A stretch of DNA of 64,000 bases from Bacillus sp. E(2018) (GCF_005503015.1 NZ_SCOL01000001.1:2232001-2296000); one strand, 5' to 3'; numbered from the stretch's first letter, positions 8,305-17,216 are shown. Notes: generated by a model from the sequence alone, not told the origin. Translations and numbers: made by a program.

Positions 8305-8949
8305 TTATGCATTGCGTTTAGCTAAGACTAATTCCTTAGCTAATTCTGTAGCTCTTTCTCTTGCATTCGCCAAAATTTCTTCCGCACGATCTGGAGCTGC
8401 TGCCATACCTTCTGTAAATACATGATGATAATCTGTAATTCCGATGAATGCCATCACACCTTGAAGATATCCGTTCGTAAACTCAAAAGCTTGAGCAGGA
8501 CCTTCAGAATATACACCACCACGAGATTGAACGTGAACAGCAGTTTTTCCTCCTAATAATCCAGCTGGCCCGTTTTCTGTGTACTTAAACGTCTTACCTG
8601 CCATCACGACATTATCAATATACGCTTTAAGCATTGGAGGATAGCTCAAGTTCCACATTGGTGTGTTGAAAACATACATGTCTGCTGAAAGGAATTGTTC
8701 CAAAATTTCACCCATACGACTCGTTTTTTCAACTTGTGATGGAGAAAGCTCTTGTCCTGCAGCTAATTTCCCCCAAGCATCTAGAACATCTGCATCGATG
8801 AACGGGATGTTCTCTTCATAAAGATTTACCGTTTCAATTTCTACGTGTTCGTTTTGGTTAGAAAGTTCGTTTAAAAAGTGACGCCCTAAACGAAGTCCGA
8901 ACGATTGATCCATTGGTTTTGGGTTAGAGTTAATGTAAAGTACTTTCAT
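8305..8949 (-). CDS. azoR: FMN-dependent NADH-azoreductase
   Basis: 214 residues, the usual length. The flavodoxin-like fold begins MKVLYINSNPKP; YVFNTPMWNLSYPPMLKAYID near residues 92-112 is the diagnostic FMN-contacting stretch, and HVQSRGGVYSEG near 139-150 is the second FMN loop. AzoR enzymes reduce quinones and azo dyes by two electrons with NADH and protect against electrophile stress. AAAGGAGAG precedes the ATG. The promoter ahead of it carries an inverted repeat around the -10 box (see separate entry), so control by a thiol-sensing MarR/HxlR repressor is likely. Confidence 0.92.
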   Translation of the reverse strand: MKVLYINSNPKPMDQSFGLRLGRHFLNELSNQNEHVEIETVNLYEENIPFIDADVLDAWGKLAAGQELSPSQVEKTSRMGEILEQFLSADMYVFNTPMWNLSYPPMLKAYIDNVVMAGKTFKYTENGPAGLLGGKTAVHVQSRGGVYSEGPAQAFEFTNGYLQGVMAFIGITDYHHVFTEGMAAAPDRAEEILANARERATELAKELVLAKRNA

Positions 8950-9001
8950 TTTTTGTTTCTCTCCTTTTATATCTGTTGTAATTAGTGATTAACTTCTCTT
9001 T

Positions 9002-9049
9002 AGTAAGTTGATTCCTTTACATCATAATTCCATAACTTACTTTTGTCAA
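9002..9049 (-). promoter_or_regulatory. azoR promoter with candidate repressor operator
   Basis: On the minus strand, TTGACA (9049-9044) and TATGAT (9026-9021) are 17 bases apart, a near-perfect sigma-A promoter. Two half-sites, AGTAAGTT in the spacer and AACTTACT just past the expected start point, form an exact inverted repeat with 24 bases between them that brackets the -10 box. Such a layout fits repression. No MarR or HxlR gene adjoins azoR, so the repressor would be encoded elsewhere. Confidence 0.65.
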
Positions 9050-9100
9050 GCACTAAACTTTTAATTATTATCATGATTTATTTTAGTGATTTTTTCCATT

Positions 9101-9132
9101 AAAAAACGCTTTCTGGCTATAGCCAGAAAGCG
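9101..9132 (-). terminator. Terminator of the DJ-1/PfpI-like gene
   Basis: A fully palindromic 26-base hairpin, CGCTTTCTGGCTA with its exact reverse complement, flanked by six A that become six T on the minus strand. Strong rho-independent terminator. Confidence 0.85.
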
Positions 9133-9159
9133 ATAAGGGGGAGCAAGTTTATCGTTCCG

Positions 9160-9717
9160 TTAAAAGGAACTTGTACCTTTATAAAAATTATATTCTTCAA
9201 GGCCGTCAAAGCATTGCAAACGGTCCCCGATCGTTAACCCAAAATCAATGTACGCATGACTTTTTGCAGTTAAAATATTTTTATCCTCAACAATCTGCTT
9301 TGATTGATATGTTCCATTCAACCAACTGTTTGCTTTAGAAAATTCATCTTCACGTAAAGACACAGTATAAGACCTGCCATTCAATATTCCGGCGCGACCT
9401 AAAATTACTGCTCCGTTTCCAATGGCTGCAATCTTAATATTCTCTCTGTTGAACACTTGCAACAGATGCAGAAGCCTCGGATTTCCTTGGGTGAATGCTT
9501 GCTTTCCTCCAGGAATAATGAGCATTTCATAATCAATAGGACTAATATTTTTCATCTTAATTGTAGGCTGCATCAGTAAACCACATTCACTTGTAACAGT
9601 TCCTGGCAACAGCGAGAAAGGTAGCACTTCATACTTTTTACCGATTATAGATAAAGTCGTCATTACTTCAACTTCTCTAAATTGTGGATACAAATAGACA
9701 AGTACTTTCTTTTTCAA
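9160..9717 (-). CDS. DJ-1/PfpI-family protein lacking the usual catalytic cysteine
   Basis: 185 residues with the DJ-1/PfpI Rossmann-like fold: VLVYLYPQFREVEV at the start, EMLIIPGG near residue 64, and the strand-turn-helix IAAIGNGAVILGRAGIL near 96-112. In active members the turn holds a cysteine nucleophile (AxCxG or ICxG). Here the position is Gly100, so protease, glyoxalase or chaperone chemistry that depends on that cysteine is not expected. The glutamate near residue 15 of the fold is kept. It may be a binding or regulatory relative, such as a YoaZ- or ThiJ-like protein. Confidence 0.72.
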   Translation of the reverse strand: MKKKVLVYLYPQFREVEVMTTLSIIGKKYEVLPFSLLPGTVTSECGLLMQPTIKMKNISPIDYEMLIIPGGKQAFTQGNPRLLHLLQVFNRENIKIAAIGNGAVILGRAGILNGRSYTVSLREDEFSKANSWLNGTYQSKQIVEDKNILTAKSHAYIDFGLTIGDRLQCFDGLEEYNFYKGTSSF

Positions 9718-9893
9718 TGGTATTCACCCATTCCTGTTACTTTTCTACCCGTCTTGCAGGGAAGAGGGTGTATAATTATTGTAACAGGATGCCGACTTGC
9801 TTTGTATTGGGAAAATTGAAGGAGAACATGTGCTTTCTTTTTAGTAAAATACAAGCAGTTTTCCCAACTTATTAGATAGAATTGATAGGTTAT

Positions 9894-11135
9894 CTAAACA
9901 ATATCTTGTTCTAATGATGCAATTTTCTGGTTAGAATGTAGGACTTTACGATTTAAGAATGCGATTAAAAAGGAAATCAAAAACAGAAAACTTACGAATA
10001 CATATGTTTCTCGAACACCAAATTCTTCTGCAAACCAACCAAGTATTAATGTTGCTATTCCAAATGTCCCATATACGAGTGTTCCATGAGAGGCATACAC
10101 TTTCGCTAATTGTTTATCTCTATAGGATTCTTGGATCAACGTATTTTGCGAAACATCTCTGGCCATCTGTGGAAAACCAAAAACGAATGAAACCAATAAG
10201 GCGATCCACGCTGATGAAGTCAGACCGAACCACACGTTAAGCAACATCAAACAAACCGTTGATGCCATAATCACAAAGCCTAGATGTGATTCCATTTTTT
10301 TAGAAAACCGATATACTACGAGACCCGCTACCATCATTCCTGCAAAAAAAGATGCATTGATGTAACCCCACCATGCTTCTCCTTTTCCTATCACCGTTTC
10401 AACATATACGTAAAGAATTGCGGCAATCCAAACCCCATGACCAAAGTTTTCAAGCACATCCATAATCGTTAAAGTGGTTAGTTTCTTTGATTGAAAGATC
10501 AGTTGCCAACCTTCTTTCATCGCCTCCCACTTGGATTCATGGCGCTCAACGTTCTCCCTTTCGTTAACCCTTATTTGTGTTGTAAGTATTGTTGCAGCTA
10601 CAAATAAGCCAAAAGTGATCCATAGCATGTTTTGTTCACCCCACATCACTAATAGAACACTGCCTAGCGGCCATGATAAAAGCATCGAAGTCTGGTTGGC
10701 AATACTAATGAAACTGTTTGCTTTAACAAGCTCAGTACTTTCTACAAGATCAGGCACCATTGATCTTCGTGCGGGGTTTCCGAAACCTTCAAGAAGAGAA
10801 ATAATCACGACCAAAATATACAATACGATAAAGGTTGTAGCCGTATGTATACCATATAAACTTAATAAACATAAACAGAATAACAACGCTGTTTTCAGAA
10901 TTAGGCTATAGACCAATAAGCTTCTTCGTTTGTACTTTTCGATGAATAAAGGCGCTAGAAAACCTGAGACGAGCAAAGACATCGTTTTCGCAAAGGGAAT
11001 AAGAGCCATATGCAGGACTGATCCCGTTTCCTTGTAAACAAGTGTAATCAGACAAATTATATAGAGAATATCTCCTAAATTCGCGAGCGTCTGTCCGCTC
11101 CATAAAAAATGAAAATTGCGATTTGCTTTGATCAT
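9894..11135 (-). CDS. MFS transporter, MFS_3/EntS-like
   Basis: 413 residues with twelve predicted membrane helices. The N-terminus NRNFHFLWSGQTLANLGD is typical of the MFS_3 group, and the loop after helix 2 carries the basic motif EKYKRRSLL. LLEGFGNPARRSMVPDLV near residue 115-132 is the conserved motif at helix 4-5. Members export drugs, macrolides or siderophores by proton antiport. No siderophore or drug gene is adjacent, so the substrate is open. Its promoter must lie in the 272-base space to the right. Confidence 0.82.
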   Translation of the reverse strand: MIKANRNFHFLWSGQTLANLGDILYIICLITLVYKETGSVLHMALIPFAKTMSLLVSGFLAPLFIEKYKRRSLLVYSLILKTALLFCLCLLSLYGIHTATTFIVLYILVVIISLLEGFGNPARRSMVPDLVESTELVKANSFISIANQTSMLLSWPLGSVLLVMWGEQNMLWITFGLFVAATILTTQIRVNERENVERHESKWEAMKEGWQLIFQSKKLTTLTIMDVLENFGHGVWIAAILYVYVETVIGKGEAWWGYINASFFAGMMVAGLVVYRFSKKMESHLGFVIMASTVCLMLLNVWFGLTSSAWIALLVSFVFGFPQMARDVSQNTLIQESYRDKQLAKVYASHGTLVYGTFGIATLILGWFAEEFGVRETYVFVSFLFLISFLIAFLNRKVLHSNQKIASLEQDIV

Positions 11136-11365
11136 AAATTTTCTTCATCCTTTTTATGGTAATATAAGCCAAACAAAGTGTACCATAGGGTGGATGAATA
11201 CGTCCTTGATGGTGTTTGGTAATTGAATTAGAAATTCTACTATCCGGGAACTAATCAGAAATCCTCGGCATCGATCATAAATTTCTAAACCATCAAAAAT
11301 CCTCATTGTCATAGCTAGAAAATCTCTTCAAAAACCTCTCACTTCTCTACCAATAGAAACCACTC

Positions 11366-11394
11366 AAAAAAAGCTGGCTCATAAATAGGCCAGC
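11366..11394 (-). terminator. Terminator of the small CxxC protein gene
   Basis: GCTGGC and GCCAGC form a stem with seven A on its left, which are seven T in the minus-strand transcript. Confidence 0.75.
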
Positions 11395-11407
11395 GTACAT
11401 TAAGATA

Positions 11408-11623
11408 TTATTTATGCCCTCTTCCTTTTGTCAGGTGGCATGGTACTCCTTTACCTATAGCACCTGGCTGCGCCATTCGTTCCATGTAAGCCAAACCTCT
11501 TACGCATTGTGTTTTACAGGCGATGCAAGTTTCACTGGTAACCATTTTTTGAGTATGCTGGTATTTATTAATCTGACTGTCATATTTATTTTTTGTCGTT
11601 TTCTTTGCATTTTTTTTAGCCAT
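11408..11623 (-). CDS. Small Lys-rich protein with a CIACKTQC cluster, function unknown
   Basis: 71 residues. The first 15 are mostly Lys, Asn and Ala. A CIACKTQC cluster sits at residues 33-40 and a fourth cysteine near residue 62 (GVPCHL), so one metal site of three Cys plus Cys or His is possible. No signal peptide or membrane helix. A strong GGGGGAGG site precedes the ATG and a good terminator follows, so it is very likely real. I do not recognise a named family. A zinc-binding or nucleic-acid-binding role is only a guess from composition. Confidence 0.65.
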   Translation of the reverse strand: MAKKNAKKTTKNKYDSQINKYQHTQKMVTSETCIACKTQCVRGLAYMERMAQPGAIGKGVPCHLTKGRGHK

Positions 11624-11689
11624 CTATGTGCCCTCCCCCTGAATCCTAAACACAGTGTATGTAGGAAGAGCGGCTTTTGACATACAAAA

Positions 11690-11719
11690 AATAAAAAAAC
11701 TACCCAATGTACAGGTAGT
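11690..11719 (-). terminator. Terminator overlapping the stop of the next small gene
   Basis: ACTACC pairs with GGTAGT around a nine-base loop; the stem includes the stop codon and the A-run to its left gives the T-tract on the minus strand. Confidence 0.6.
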
Positions 11720-11924
11720 CTTCATCATGTTCAATCTCATATTGAATGCTTTGCCCTTCAGCAAGTGACATGATGTAGTCACTGTCTGATTTGTCATACG
11801 CTAATAAAAACTCGTGCAATGGCATGTTGTATTTGTTCCAAACCACTTCCATCAGCCACTTTTGGCTGATTTTAAAATACTCACCATTATAACGATCAAC
11901 TTTTATGGTATTGCCTACATACAT
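11700..11924 (-). CDS. Small acidic protein, function unknown
   Basis: 74 residues from the ATG six bases behind AGGGAGTG; a GTG three codons upstream lies in that ribosome site. It is soluble, acidic and aromatic (WLMEVVWNKYNMPLHEFLLAYDKSDSDYIMSLA, broken here only by its own order), ending EHDEDYLYIG. No cysteine, signal peptide or membrane helix. Its own ribosome site and terminator support expression. No family is recognised. Confidence 0.6.
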   Translation of the reverse strand: MYVGNTIKVDRYNGEYFKISQKWLMEVVWNKYNMPLHEFLLAYDKSDSDYIMSLAEGQSIQYEIEHDEDYLYIG

Positions 11925-12268
11925 CGATAACACTCCCTTTCAAAGAGGTTAAATATGCATTAGGTCTTACGGTTGTACCTCCATTATATTCCTTTTATCA
12001 GAAAAGTCAAAAAATAAAAGTCTGAATATAGAGTTACGGGTACATTTACTACTTGACGTAAATAGTGGCAAAGAAATTGTAACCCCTCTTGGGAAGACTA
12101 GACATAACAATAAATTGAAATAAAATTTAAAGTAGAATACGTCTCATGACCTATGACAAATAAACCATAATATGGTAACCTCAATAGGTGTATTTATAAC
12201 GTGTGTAAAACCTTTAAAAACGGGAATATGTTAGTTAGCTGATGATATAGATAAAGGAGTAGTTCGTA
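11925..12268. other. Intergenic region with promoters of divergent genes
   Basis: A 344-base AT-rich space between the small acidic protein gene (minus) and the PAP2 gene (plus). Near its right end is a sigma-B-like promoter, listed separately. No open frame with a ribosome site and no strong hairpin was found in the rest. Confidence 0.45.
12203..12227 (+). promoter_or_regulatory. Candidate sigma-B promoter for the PAP2 gene
   Basis: GTGTAA, 13 bases, GGGAAT resembles the sigma-B consensus GTTTAA-12 to 14-GGGWAW with one mismatch in the -35. It lies about 42 bases ahead of the TTG start. No competing sigma-A promoter is clear. This is a motif match only. Confidence 0.4.
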
Positions 12269-12934
12269 TTGCGTATAATAAAAGAGAATATTTTAGCTTT
12301 ATGTCTCCTCCTCTCTATCCCTTTACTGAATATTATTTATCAAGTATTAAATCATGGGGAACGCGGGGCGAGGCAACTTATTACAGCAGTGGATCATCAA
12401 ATCCCATTTGCGGAGATTTTTATTGTACCTTATATCCTTTGGTATGCTTTTATTTTTCTAATGTTTGTTTATTTTTGTGTTTATGACAGAGCTATATATT
12501 ATCGAACCTTATTAAGTTTTTGTGTTGGAATGCTGGTATGTTATGTGATTTATTTCTTCTTTCAAACCACTGTTCCCCGTCCCGAACTAGTTGAAGGTGG
12601 TATTCTCACCAAGATGGTTCAGTATGTGTATGGCGCTGATCAACCGTTTAACTGTTTTCCGAGTATTCATGTTTTAAGTAGTTATCTTATGATATTAGGG
12701 ATTCGCCATAGTAAGATGTGGACGATCAAGAAAGATATCATTGTTTCCGTTATTGCTTACAGCATTATCTTGTCGACACTTTTCGTTAAACAGCATGTTG
12801 TATTAGATGTAGTTGCTGGGATTTTATTAAGCAGTCTGCTTTTCAAATTGTTCTATTACCTTGAGGCTGAAACGGTATTCAGCTTTTTCAAACGAATGTT
12901 TAAGACAAAACTTCAAAGCACAGAAAAAAGTTAA
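12269..12934 (+). CDS. PAP2-superfamily membrane phosphatase
   Basis: 221 residues starting at TTG behind AAAGGAG. Five to six membrane helices. The phosphatase motifs are VPRPELVEGG near residue 106 (degenerate first motif), CFPSIHVLSSYLMILGIRHSK near 127-147 (SxxH histidine), and KQHVVLDVVAGILLS near 173-187 (third motif, H then D). This spread fits the inositol-phosphorylceramide-synthase-like branch of PAP2 more than the PgpB branch. The likely substrate is a lipid phosphate or pyrophosphate at the outer face of the membrane. Possible general-stress control is suggested by the sigma-B-like box. Confidence 0.75.
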   Translation: MRIIKENILALCLLLSIPLLNIIYQVLNHGERGARQLITAVDHQIPFAEIFIVPYILWYAFIFLMFVYFCVYDRAIYYRTLLSFCVGMLVCYVIYFFFQTTVPRPELVEGGILTKMVQYVYGADQPFNCFPSIHVLSSYLMILGIRHSKMWTIKKDIIVSVIAYSIILSTLFVKQHVVLDVVAGILLSSLLFKLFYYLEAETVFSFFKRMFKTKLQSTEKS

Positions 12935-12937
12935 AGT

Positions 12938-12966
12938 GAACCGCATTTATAAGCGGTTCTTTTTTT
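12938..12966 (+). terminator. Rho-independent terminator of PAP2 gene
   Basis: GAACCGC pairs with GCGGTTC over an eight-base loop and is followed by seven T. Confidence 0.85.
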
Positions 12967-13055
12967 GTGGCTTTAACTGATTCATAACAGTTTTATCTGT
13001 ACAGACATAACTTTCGTTTGAAAGAAATATGAATAACATGGGAAGGAGTGATAAT

Positions 13056-13478
13056 GTGAGTGAAGAACAATTAAATTCGAAGGATCAGATTCGTGCTGAG
13101 AGCATGCATCAAAAGTGTAAGCAGCACATGTATTACCATGTAACGATCAAAACCCGAGACGGGCAAGAAGTTGAAGGGATTATTACGGATTTAGACAAGA
13201 AAAATGTATATATGATGGTTCCGCAGAACATGATGCCTGTAGAAGAAGAACAAGAAAGTCCACAATCTACACAGCAGTCTGCAAATCCTCAACAACAGTC
13301 TCAGCAAGTTCAACAAAGTTCTCAAAGAAATCAGCGACAATGGTATGGCAATCCTTATTATCGAAGGTTTTATCGTCAGATTTTCCCTTTAGCTTCTATA
13401 GCAGCTCTGTCATTATATCCTTATTATCCACCCTATCCGTATCCATATTACCCACCCTATCCTTATCCTTATTATTAG
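13056..13478 (+). CDS. Tyr/Pro-repeat protein with an LSm-like N-terminal region
   Basis: 140 residues from the GTG seven bases behind GGAAGGAG; an ATG nine codons upstream has no site and overlaps it. Residues 20-60 (YYHVTIKTRDGQEVEGIITDLDKKNVYMMVP) look like a small Sm-type beta barrel; residues 63-96 are Gln/Ser-rich; then comes an Arg/Tyr stretch. A short hydrophobic run precedes a repeat of PPYPYPYY units to the end. Similar Tyr/Pro tails occur in Bacillus spore-surface and envelope proteins, where dityrosine links can form. No export signal is present at the start. Function unknown. Confidence 0.65.
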   Translation: MSEEQLNSKDQIRAESMHQKCKQHMYYHVTIKTRDGQEVEGIITDLDKKNVYMMVPQNMMPVEEEQESPQSTQQSANPQQQSQQVQQSSQRNQRQWYGNPYYRRFYRQIFPLASIAALSLYPYYPPYPYPYYPPYPYPYY

Positions 13479-13482
13479 AAGA

Positions 13483-13511
13483 CCGCCTGAAACAGACAGG
13501 CGGATTTTTTT
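13483..13511 (+). terminator. Rho-independent terminator
   Basis: CCGCCTG pairs with CAGGCGG across seven bases, then A and seven T. Confidence 0.88.
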
Positions 13512-13576
13512 ATGATTTCAATTACGTAAAAACGGGAAGTGTACATAAGTCATACTAATTAAGGAGGTAATATATA

Positions 13577-14203
13577 GTGGCTAACATTTTAGTTGTATAT
13601 TATAGTTCTTATGGTCATATTCATGAGATGGCACTGGCAGCATCAGAAGGAGTAAAGCAAGTTGACGGAACCGAAGTGAAAGTTGTAAAAGTTCCTGAAT
13701 TTGAAGTCACAAAAAAATATATGTCTCAACAAGATGCTTATGTAAAAGCTCAAGAAGCACAGGTAGATATTCCTGAGGTTACACTTGATGATTTAAAATG
13801 GGCAGATGGTATAATCTGGGGAATCCCTACGCGATACGGGATGATGCCAGCACAAATCAAACAATTGCTTGATTCTGCAGGCAGTCTTTGGGCGAATGGT
13901 GATTTAGAAGGTAAACCGACTGCCGTAATTACAAGTTCAAATACGATTCATGGTGGACAAGAATCTACCGCCATCACATCTTTCGTTCCACTCATGCACT
14001 TTGGTATGATCTATGTAGGGCTGCCATATGGAGAAAACCCAGAACAGATGACATCAGACGGCATCGGTGGTTCGCCATACGCGGCTTCGACAGTCGCTGG
14101 AGCAGATGGTAGTCAACAGCCTCAAGATGTTGAAAAAACAATGGCTTCTCGTTTAGGAAAACGTGTGGCAAAAGTGGCAAAAGCACTTAAAGGTAATTTA
14201 TAG
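13577..14203 (+). CDS. wrbA: NAD(P)H:quinone oxidoreductase, WrbA type
   Basis: 208 residues starting at GTG behind AAGGAGGT. Flavodoxin-like fold with the FMN phosphate loop YYSSYGHIHEMA at residues 8-19, IIWGIPTRYGMMPAQIKQLLD near 77-97, and SNTIHGGQESTA near 118-129, all diagnostic for WrbA. The enzyme passes two electrons from NAD(P)H to quinones and so avoids semiquinone radicals. It is monocistronic and converges on the copper operon through a shared terminator. Confidence 0.92.
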   Translation: MANILVVYYSSYGHIHEMALAASEGVKQVDGTEVKVVKVPEFEVTKKYMSQQDAYVKAQEAQVDIPEVTLDDLKWADGIIWGIPTRYGMMPAQIKQLLDSAGSLWANGDLEGKPTAVITSSNTIHGGQESTAITSFVPLMHFGMIYVGLPYGENPEQMTSDGIGGSPYAASTVAGADGSQQPQDVEKTMASRLGKRVAKVAKALKGNL

Positions 14204-14217
14204 AATCTATAAAGTAA

Positions 14218-14246
14218 AAAGCCCCTCCATATGGAGAGGCTTTTTC
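14218..14246. terminator. Bidirectional terminator between wrbA and copZ
   Basis: AGCCCCTCC and GGAGAGGCT form a stem with one mismatch around ATAT; A-run on the left and T-run on the right let it serve both converging transcripts. Confidence 0.85.
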
Positions 14247-14251
14247 AAAAA

Positions 14252-14461
14252 TTACTTTACATCATAACCCTGATCTTCAATCGCTTCACGCATTTCTGCA
14301 TCTGTAACTTTCGAAGAATCCACTTCTACATCCACTTTCCCGGTTTCCAAGTGAACCACAACGTTTTTCACTCCATCTAATTCATTCAATGCATTCGTTA
14401 CCGCTGCTTTACAATGTCCACATGTCATACCATATACATGTAATGTTTTCGTTTCCATCAT
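14252..14461 (-). CDS. copZ: Copper chaperone CopZ
   Basis: 69 residues, a single heavy-metal-associated domain. The copper-binding GMTCGHC motif is at residues 11-17, with the usual beta-alpha-beta-beta-alpha-beta pattern and the C-terminal DQGYDVK. CopZ carries Cu(I) in the cytoplasm to CopA and CsoR. It is the last gene of the csoR-copA-copZ unit, nine bases after copA. It shares the CsoR-controlled promoter upstream. Confidence 0.93.
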   Translation of the reverse strand: MMETKTLHVYGMTCGHCKAAVTNALNELDGVKNVVVHLETGKVDVEVDSSKVTDAEMREAIEDQGYDVK

Positions 14462-14470
14462 CTTTTCCTC

Positions 14471-16882
14471 CTAGTTTTCAGTTAATGTTAACCGTTTTAA
14501 ACGCAATGCGTTCGTAACAACAGATACTGAGCTAAAAGCCATAGCCGCTCCAGCAACCCAAGGTTCTAGGAGCCCGAATGCTGCGATTGGTATACCTGCT
14601 GTATTGTAAAACAATGCCCAGAATAAGTTTTGTCTTATATTTCGCATTGTCTTTCGGCTTAACTCTATCGCTTTTGGAATATGATTAAGATCCCCACCAA
14701 CAAGCGTAACATCAGCGGCTTCGATCGCTACATCTGTTCCTGTTCCGATCGCCATACCGATATTAGCAGTCGCTAGTGCCGGAGCGTCATTAATTCCATC
14801 TCCGACCATCGCAACTGTTTTTCCTTTGTCTTGTAGTTCTTTTACGATACGCGCTTTATCTTCAGGTAACACTTCAGAAAATACTTCTTTAATGCCTACT
14901 TCATGTGCGATGGCAAGTGCTGTTCTTTTGTTATCACCTGTGATCATATACACATCAATACCCTGTTCTGTTAAGGAGTTAATCGCTTTTTTTGATGTTT
15001 CTTTTACCGTATCAGCAACAGCTATTATCAGAACGAGCTCTCCTTCAACTGCTCCTAGCATAGCTGTTTTTCCTTCGTTCTCATATGTCTCAAGAAGTGC
15101 TTCGTGCTCTTTGTATGCTACAGCTTTTTCATTCATGAGCCTTCTCGTTCCAACCAGTACGGTATTTCCACTCACAACAGCTTCAATACCTTGACCTGGA
15201 ATAGCATGAAAGGATTCCGTCTCAATGAAAGGAAAATGCTGTTCGACTCCGTACTCGACAATCGCTTCCGCTAGAGGGTGTTCAGAGCTTTTTTCTGCAG
15301 AAATCACATGAGAAATGAAACCTTCTTTTAACTCTTTAAGATCTGTTACTTCTGGTTTCCCTTTTGTAACCGTCCCTGTTTTATCAAGTAGTACAGCATC
15401 AATTCTTTGTGAGCCTTCCAGATACTCTCCGCCTTTAAACAAGATTCCTTGTTCTGCTCCTTTACCTGTTCCCACCATAATAGATGTTGGTGTTGCAAGA
15501 CCAAGTGCACACGGACAGGCGATCACTAGAATGGCAATGCTGACTTCAAGTGCTTGTGGAAGGTTACCTGGATCAACAAGAACATACCAAGCAACAAAGG
15601 CAAGTATGGCAATACCAACTACAATCGGCACGAAAATACCTGAAATATAGTCAGCCATACGTTGTATTGGTGCTTTTGATCCTTGAGCGTCTTCAACAAT
15701 CTTTATGATTCCTGCTAGAGCCGTTTCTTTTCCTACTTTTTTGGCTTCCATACGAAGAGTACCGTTCTTGTTGATTGTCGCTCCAATAACGAAATCACCT
15801 TCTGCTTTTTCAACAGGGATCGCTTCGCCTGTAATCATACTTTCATCGATGGACGAATTTCCAGAGAGCACCGTACCATCTACAGGTATTTTTTCACCTG
15901 GCTTAATAAGCAGGGTATCACCAACTATCACTTGTTCTATTGAGACTTTCTTTTCTTGTCCATCACGAATGACAGTTGCTTCCTTCGCCTGCAGATTCAA
16001 TAGTTTAGAAATCGCTTCTGTTGTTCTGCCTTTAGCAAGAGTCTCGAAATATTTTCCGACTAAAATCAGGGTGATCAAAACTGCGCTTGTCTCAAAATAA
16101 AGTTGTGGCATATATGCTGGATTGCCGATCGTTTTAAAGGCTTCAACAACGCTGTAAAAGAAGGCAGCAGACGTTCCAAGTGCAACAAGAACATCCATGT
16201 TCGCACTCTTATTACGAAGCGCTCGAAAAGCACCGATATAAAAAGCACCACCGATATAAAATTGGACAACTGAAGCAAGAAGAAGTTGGAACCAAGGGTT
16301 CATTAATAATGATGGCATGGGCAAACCAAAATCCCATGGCATATGAGCAAACATTGTATATAAAAGTGGCAGAGACAGGATGATAGAAAGAAACAACTTC
16401 CTTTTCTTTGAAGCGATCTCTTGATCCTTCTTCGTCTTTTTCATTTCACGATCTTGTTGAGTAGAAGCATGATATCCCAGTTTTTTTATCTTGTTCACTA
16501 GATCGTCGAGAGAAACAACCGCAGGATTATATTCGATGGATCCCGTTTCGCCCGTTAAGTTAACGGTAGCACTAGAGACCCCTTCCATACGATTTAAGCT
16601 TTTTTCGATGCGTGTAGAACATGCTGCACAAGTCATGCCAGAGATATCCAGATCTACTTTTTCTTTAACAACACCGTAACCTAGCTCTTCAATTTTTTGT
16701 TCAATCTGCTGAAGGCTGATCGTCTCAGGATCAAACGTTACAGAAGCTTTTTCCATAGCTAAGTTGACGTTAACATCGACATGGTCCATTTTGTTCAACA
16801 CTTTTTCAATACGAGTTGCACAAGCTGAGCATGTCATGCCCGTGATTCCTAGATTCAATTTCTTTTGGCTCATGCTCTTCAC
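14471..16882 (-). CDS. copA: Copper-exporting P1B-type ATPase CopA
   Basis: 803 residues, the usual two-HMA form. Metal-binding motifs [12 protein letters not shown] (14-25) and [12 protein letters not shown] (82-93), eight membrane helices, the actuator motif [11 protein letters not shown], the CPC copper site ([12 protein letters not shown]), the phosphorylated aspartate in [13 protein letters not shown], the SEHPLAEA motif and hinge [11 protein letters not shown] are all present. It pumps Cu(I) out using ATP. It follows csoR by six bases and is co-transcribed with it and copZ. Confidence 0.96.
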   Translation of the reverse strand: MKSMSQKKLNLGITGMTCSACATRIEKVLNKMDHVDVNVNLAMEKASVTFDPETISLQQIEQKIEELGYGVVKEKVDLDISGMTCAACSTRIEKSLNRMEGVSSATVNLTGETGSIEYNPAVVSLDDLVNKIKKLGYHASTQQDREMKKTKKDQEIASKKRKLFLSIILSLPLLYTMFAHMPWDFGLPMPSLLMNPWFQLLLASVVQFYIGGAFYIGAFRALRNKSANMDVLVALGTSAAFFYSVVEAFKTIGNPAYMPQLYFETSAVLITLILVGKYFETLAKGRTTEAISKLLNLQAKEATVIRDGQEKKVSIEQVIVGDTLLIKPGEKIPVDGTVLSGNSSIDESMITGEAIPVEKAEGDFVIGATINKNGTLRMEAKKVGKETALAGIIKIVEDAQGSKAPIQRMADYISGIFVPIVVGIAILAFVAWYVLVDPGNLPQALEVSIAILVIACPCALGLATPTSIMVGTGKGAEQGILFKGGEYLEGSQRIDAVLLDKTGTVTKGKPEVTDLKELKEGFISHVISAEKSSEHPLAEAIVEYGVEQHFPFIETESFHAIPGQGIEAVVSGNTVLVGTRRLMNEKAVAYKEHEALLETYENEGKTAMLGAVEGELVLIIAVADTVKETSKKAINSLTEQGIDVYMITGDNKRTALAIAHEVGIKEVFSEVLPEDKARIVKELQDKGKTVAMVGDGINDAPALATANIGMAIGTGTDVAIEAADVTLVGGDLNHIPKAIELSRKTMRNIRQNLFWALFYNTAGIPIAAFGLLEPWVAGAAMAFSSVSVVTNALRLKRLTLTEN

Positions 16883-16888
16883 CTTCTT

Positions 16889-17176
16889 TTAAGATTTAGA
16901 GAACTGCTTAATGACTCTCATCAATTCTTCTATAGAGTCTTCCCCATCACCCGATTTAATCGCATCCGCAACGCAATGCTGCGTGTGACTTTCCATCAAT
17001 TGAAAACCTACTCTTTTTAATCCTGCTGTGACAGCTGAGATCTGAACAAGAACATCAATACAATAACGATCATCTTCTATCATTTTTTGAAGGCCACGAA
17101 CTTGACCCTCGATCTTTTTTAAACGGTTGTTTAAATCTTGCTTATCACTCTCACAACGATGCGTTTTTTGTTCCAT
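16889..17176 (-). CDS. csoR: Copper-sensing repressor CsoR
   Basis: 95 residues of the DUF156 all-helical fold. The Cu(I) ligands are Cys in YCIDVLVQISAV near residue 40 and the His/Cys pair of ESHTQHC near 64-68, matching the C-H-C pattern of CsoR. Apo-CsoR binds DNA and is released by Cu(I). A G-tract operator lies 41 bases ahead of the start. It is the first gene of the copper operon and so represses itself, copA and copZ. Confidence 0.93.
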   Translation of the reverse strand: MEQKTHRCESDKQDLNNRLKKIEGQVRGLQKMIEDDRYCIDVLVQISAVTAGLKRVGFQLMESHTQHCVADAIKSGDGEDSIEELMRVIKQFSKS

Positions 17177-17216
17177 ATCGTTTCATCCCTTCGTTTTGGA
17201 TGTTGCAATCATTATA

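Noticed and set aside
11220..11345. Loose recurrence of AGAAATCCT- and AAAATCTCT-like words upstream of the MFS gene, resembling a decayed 20-22 bp array.
   Set aside because: Spacing is irregular (about 15 to 27 bases) and no core holds over more than two units, so it is weaker than arrays A-C and may be chance in AT-rich DNA.
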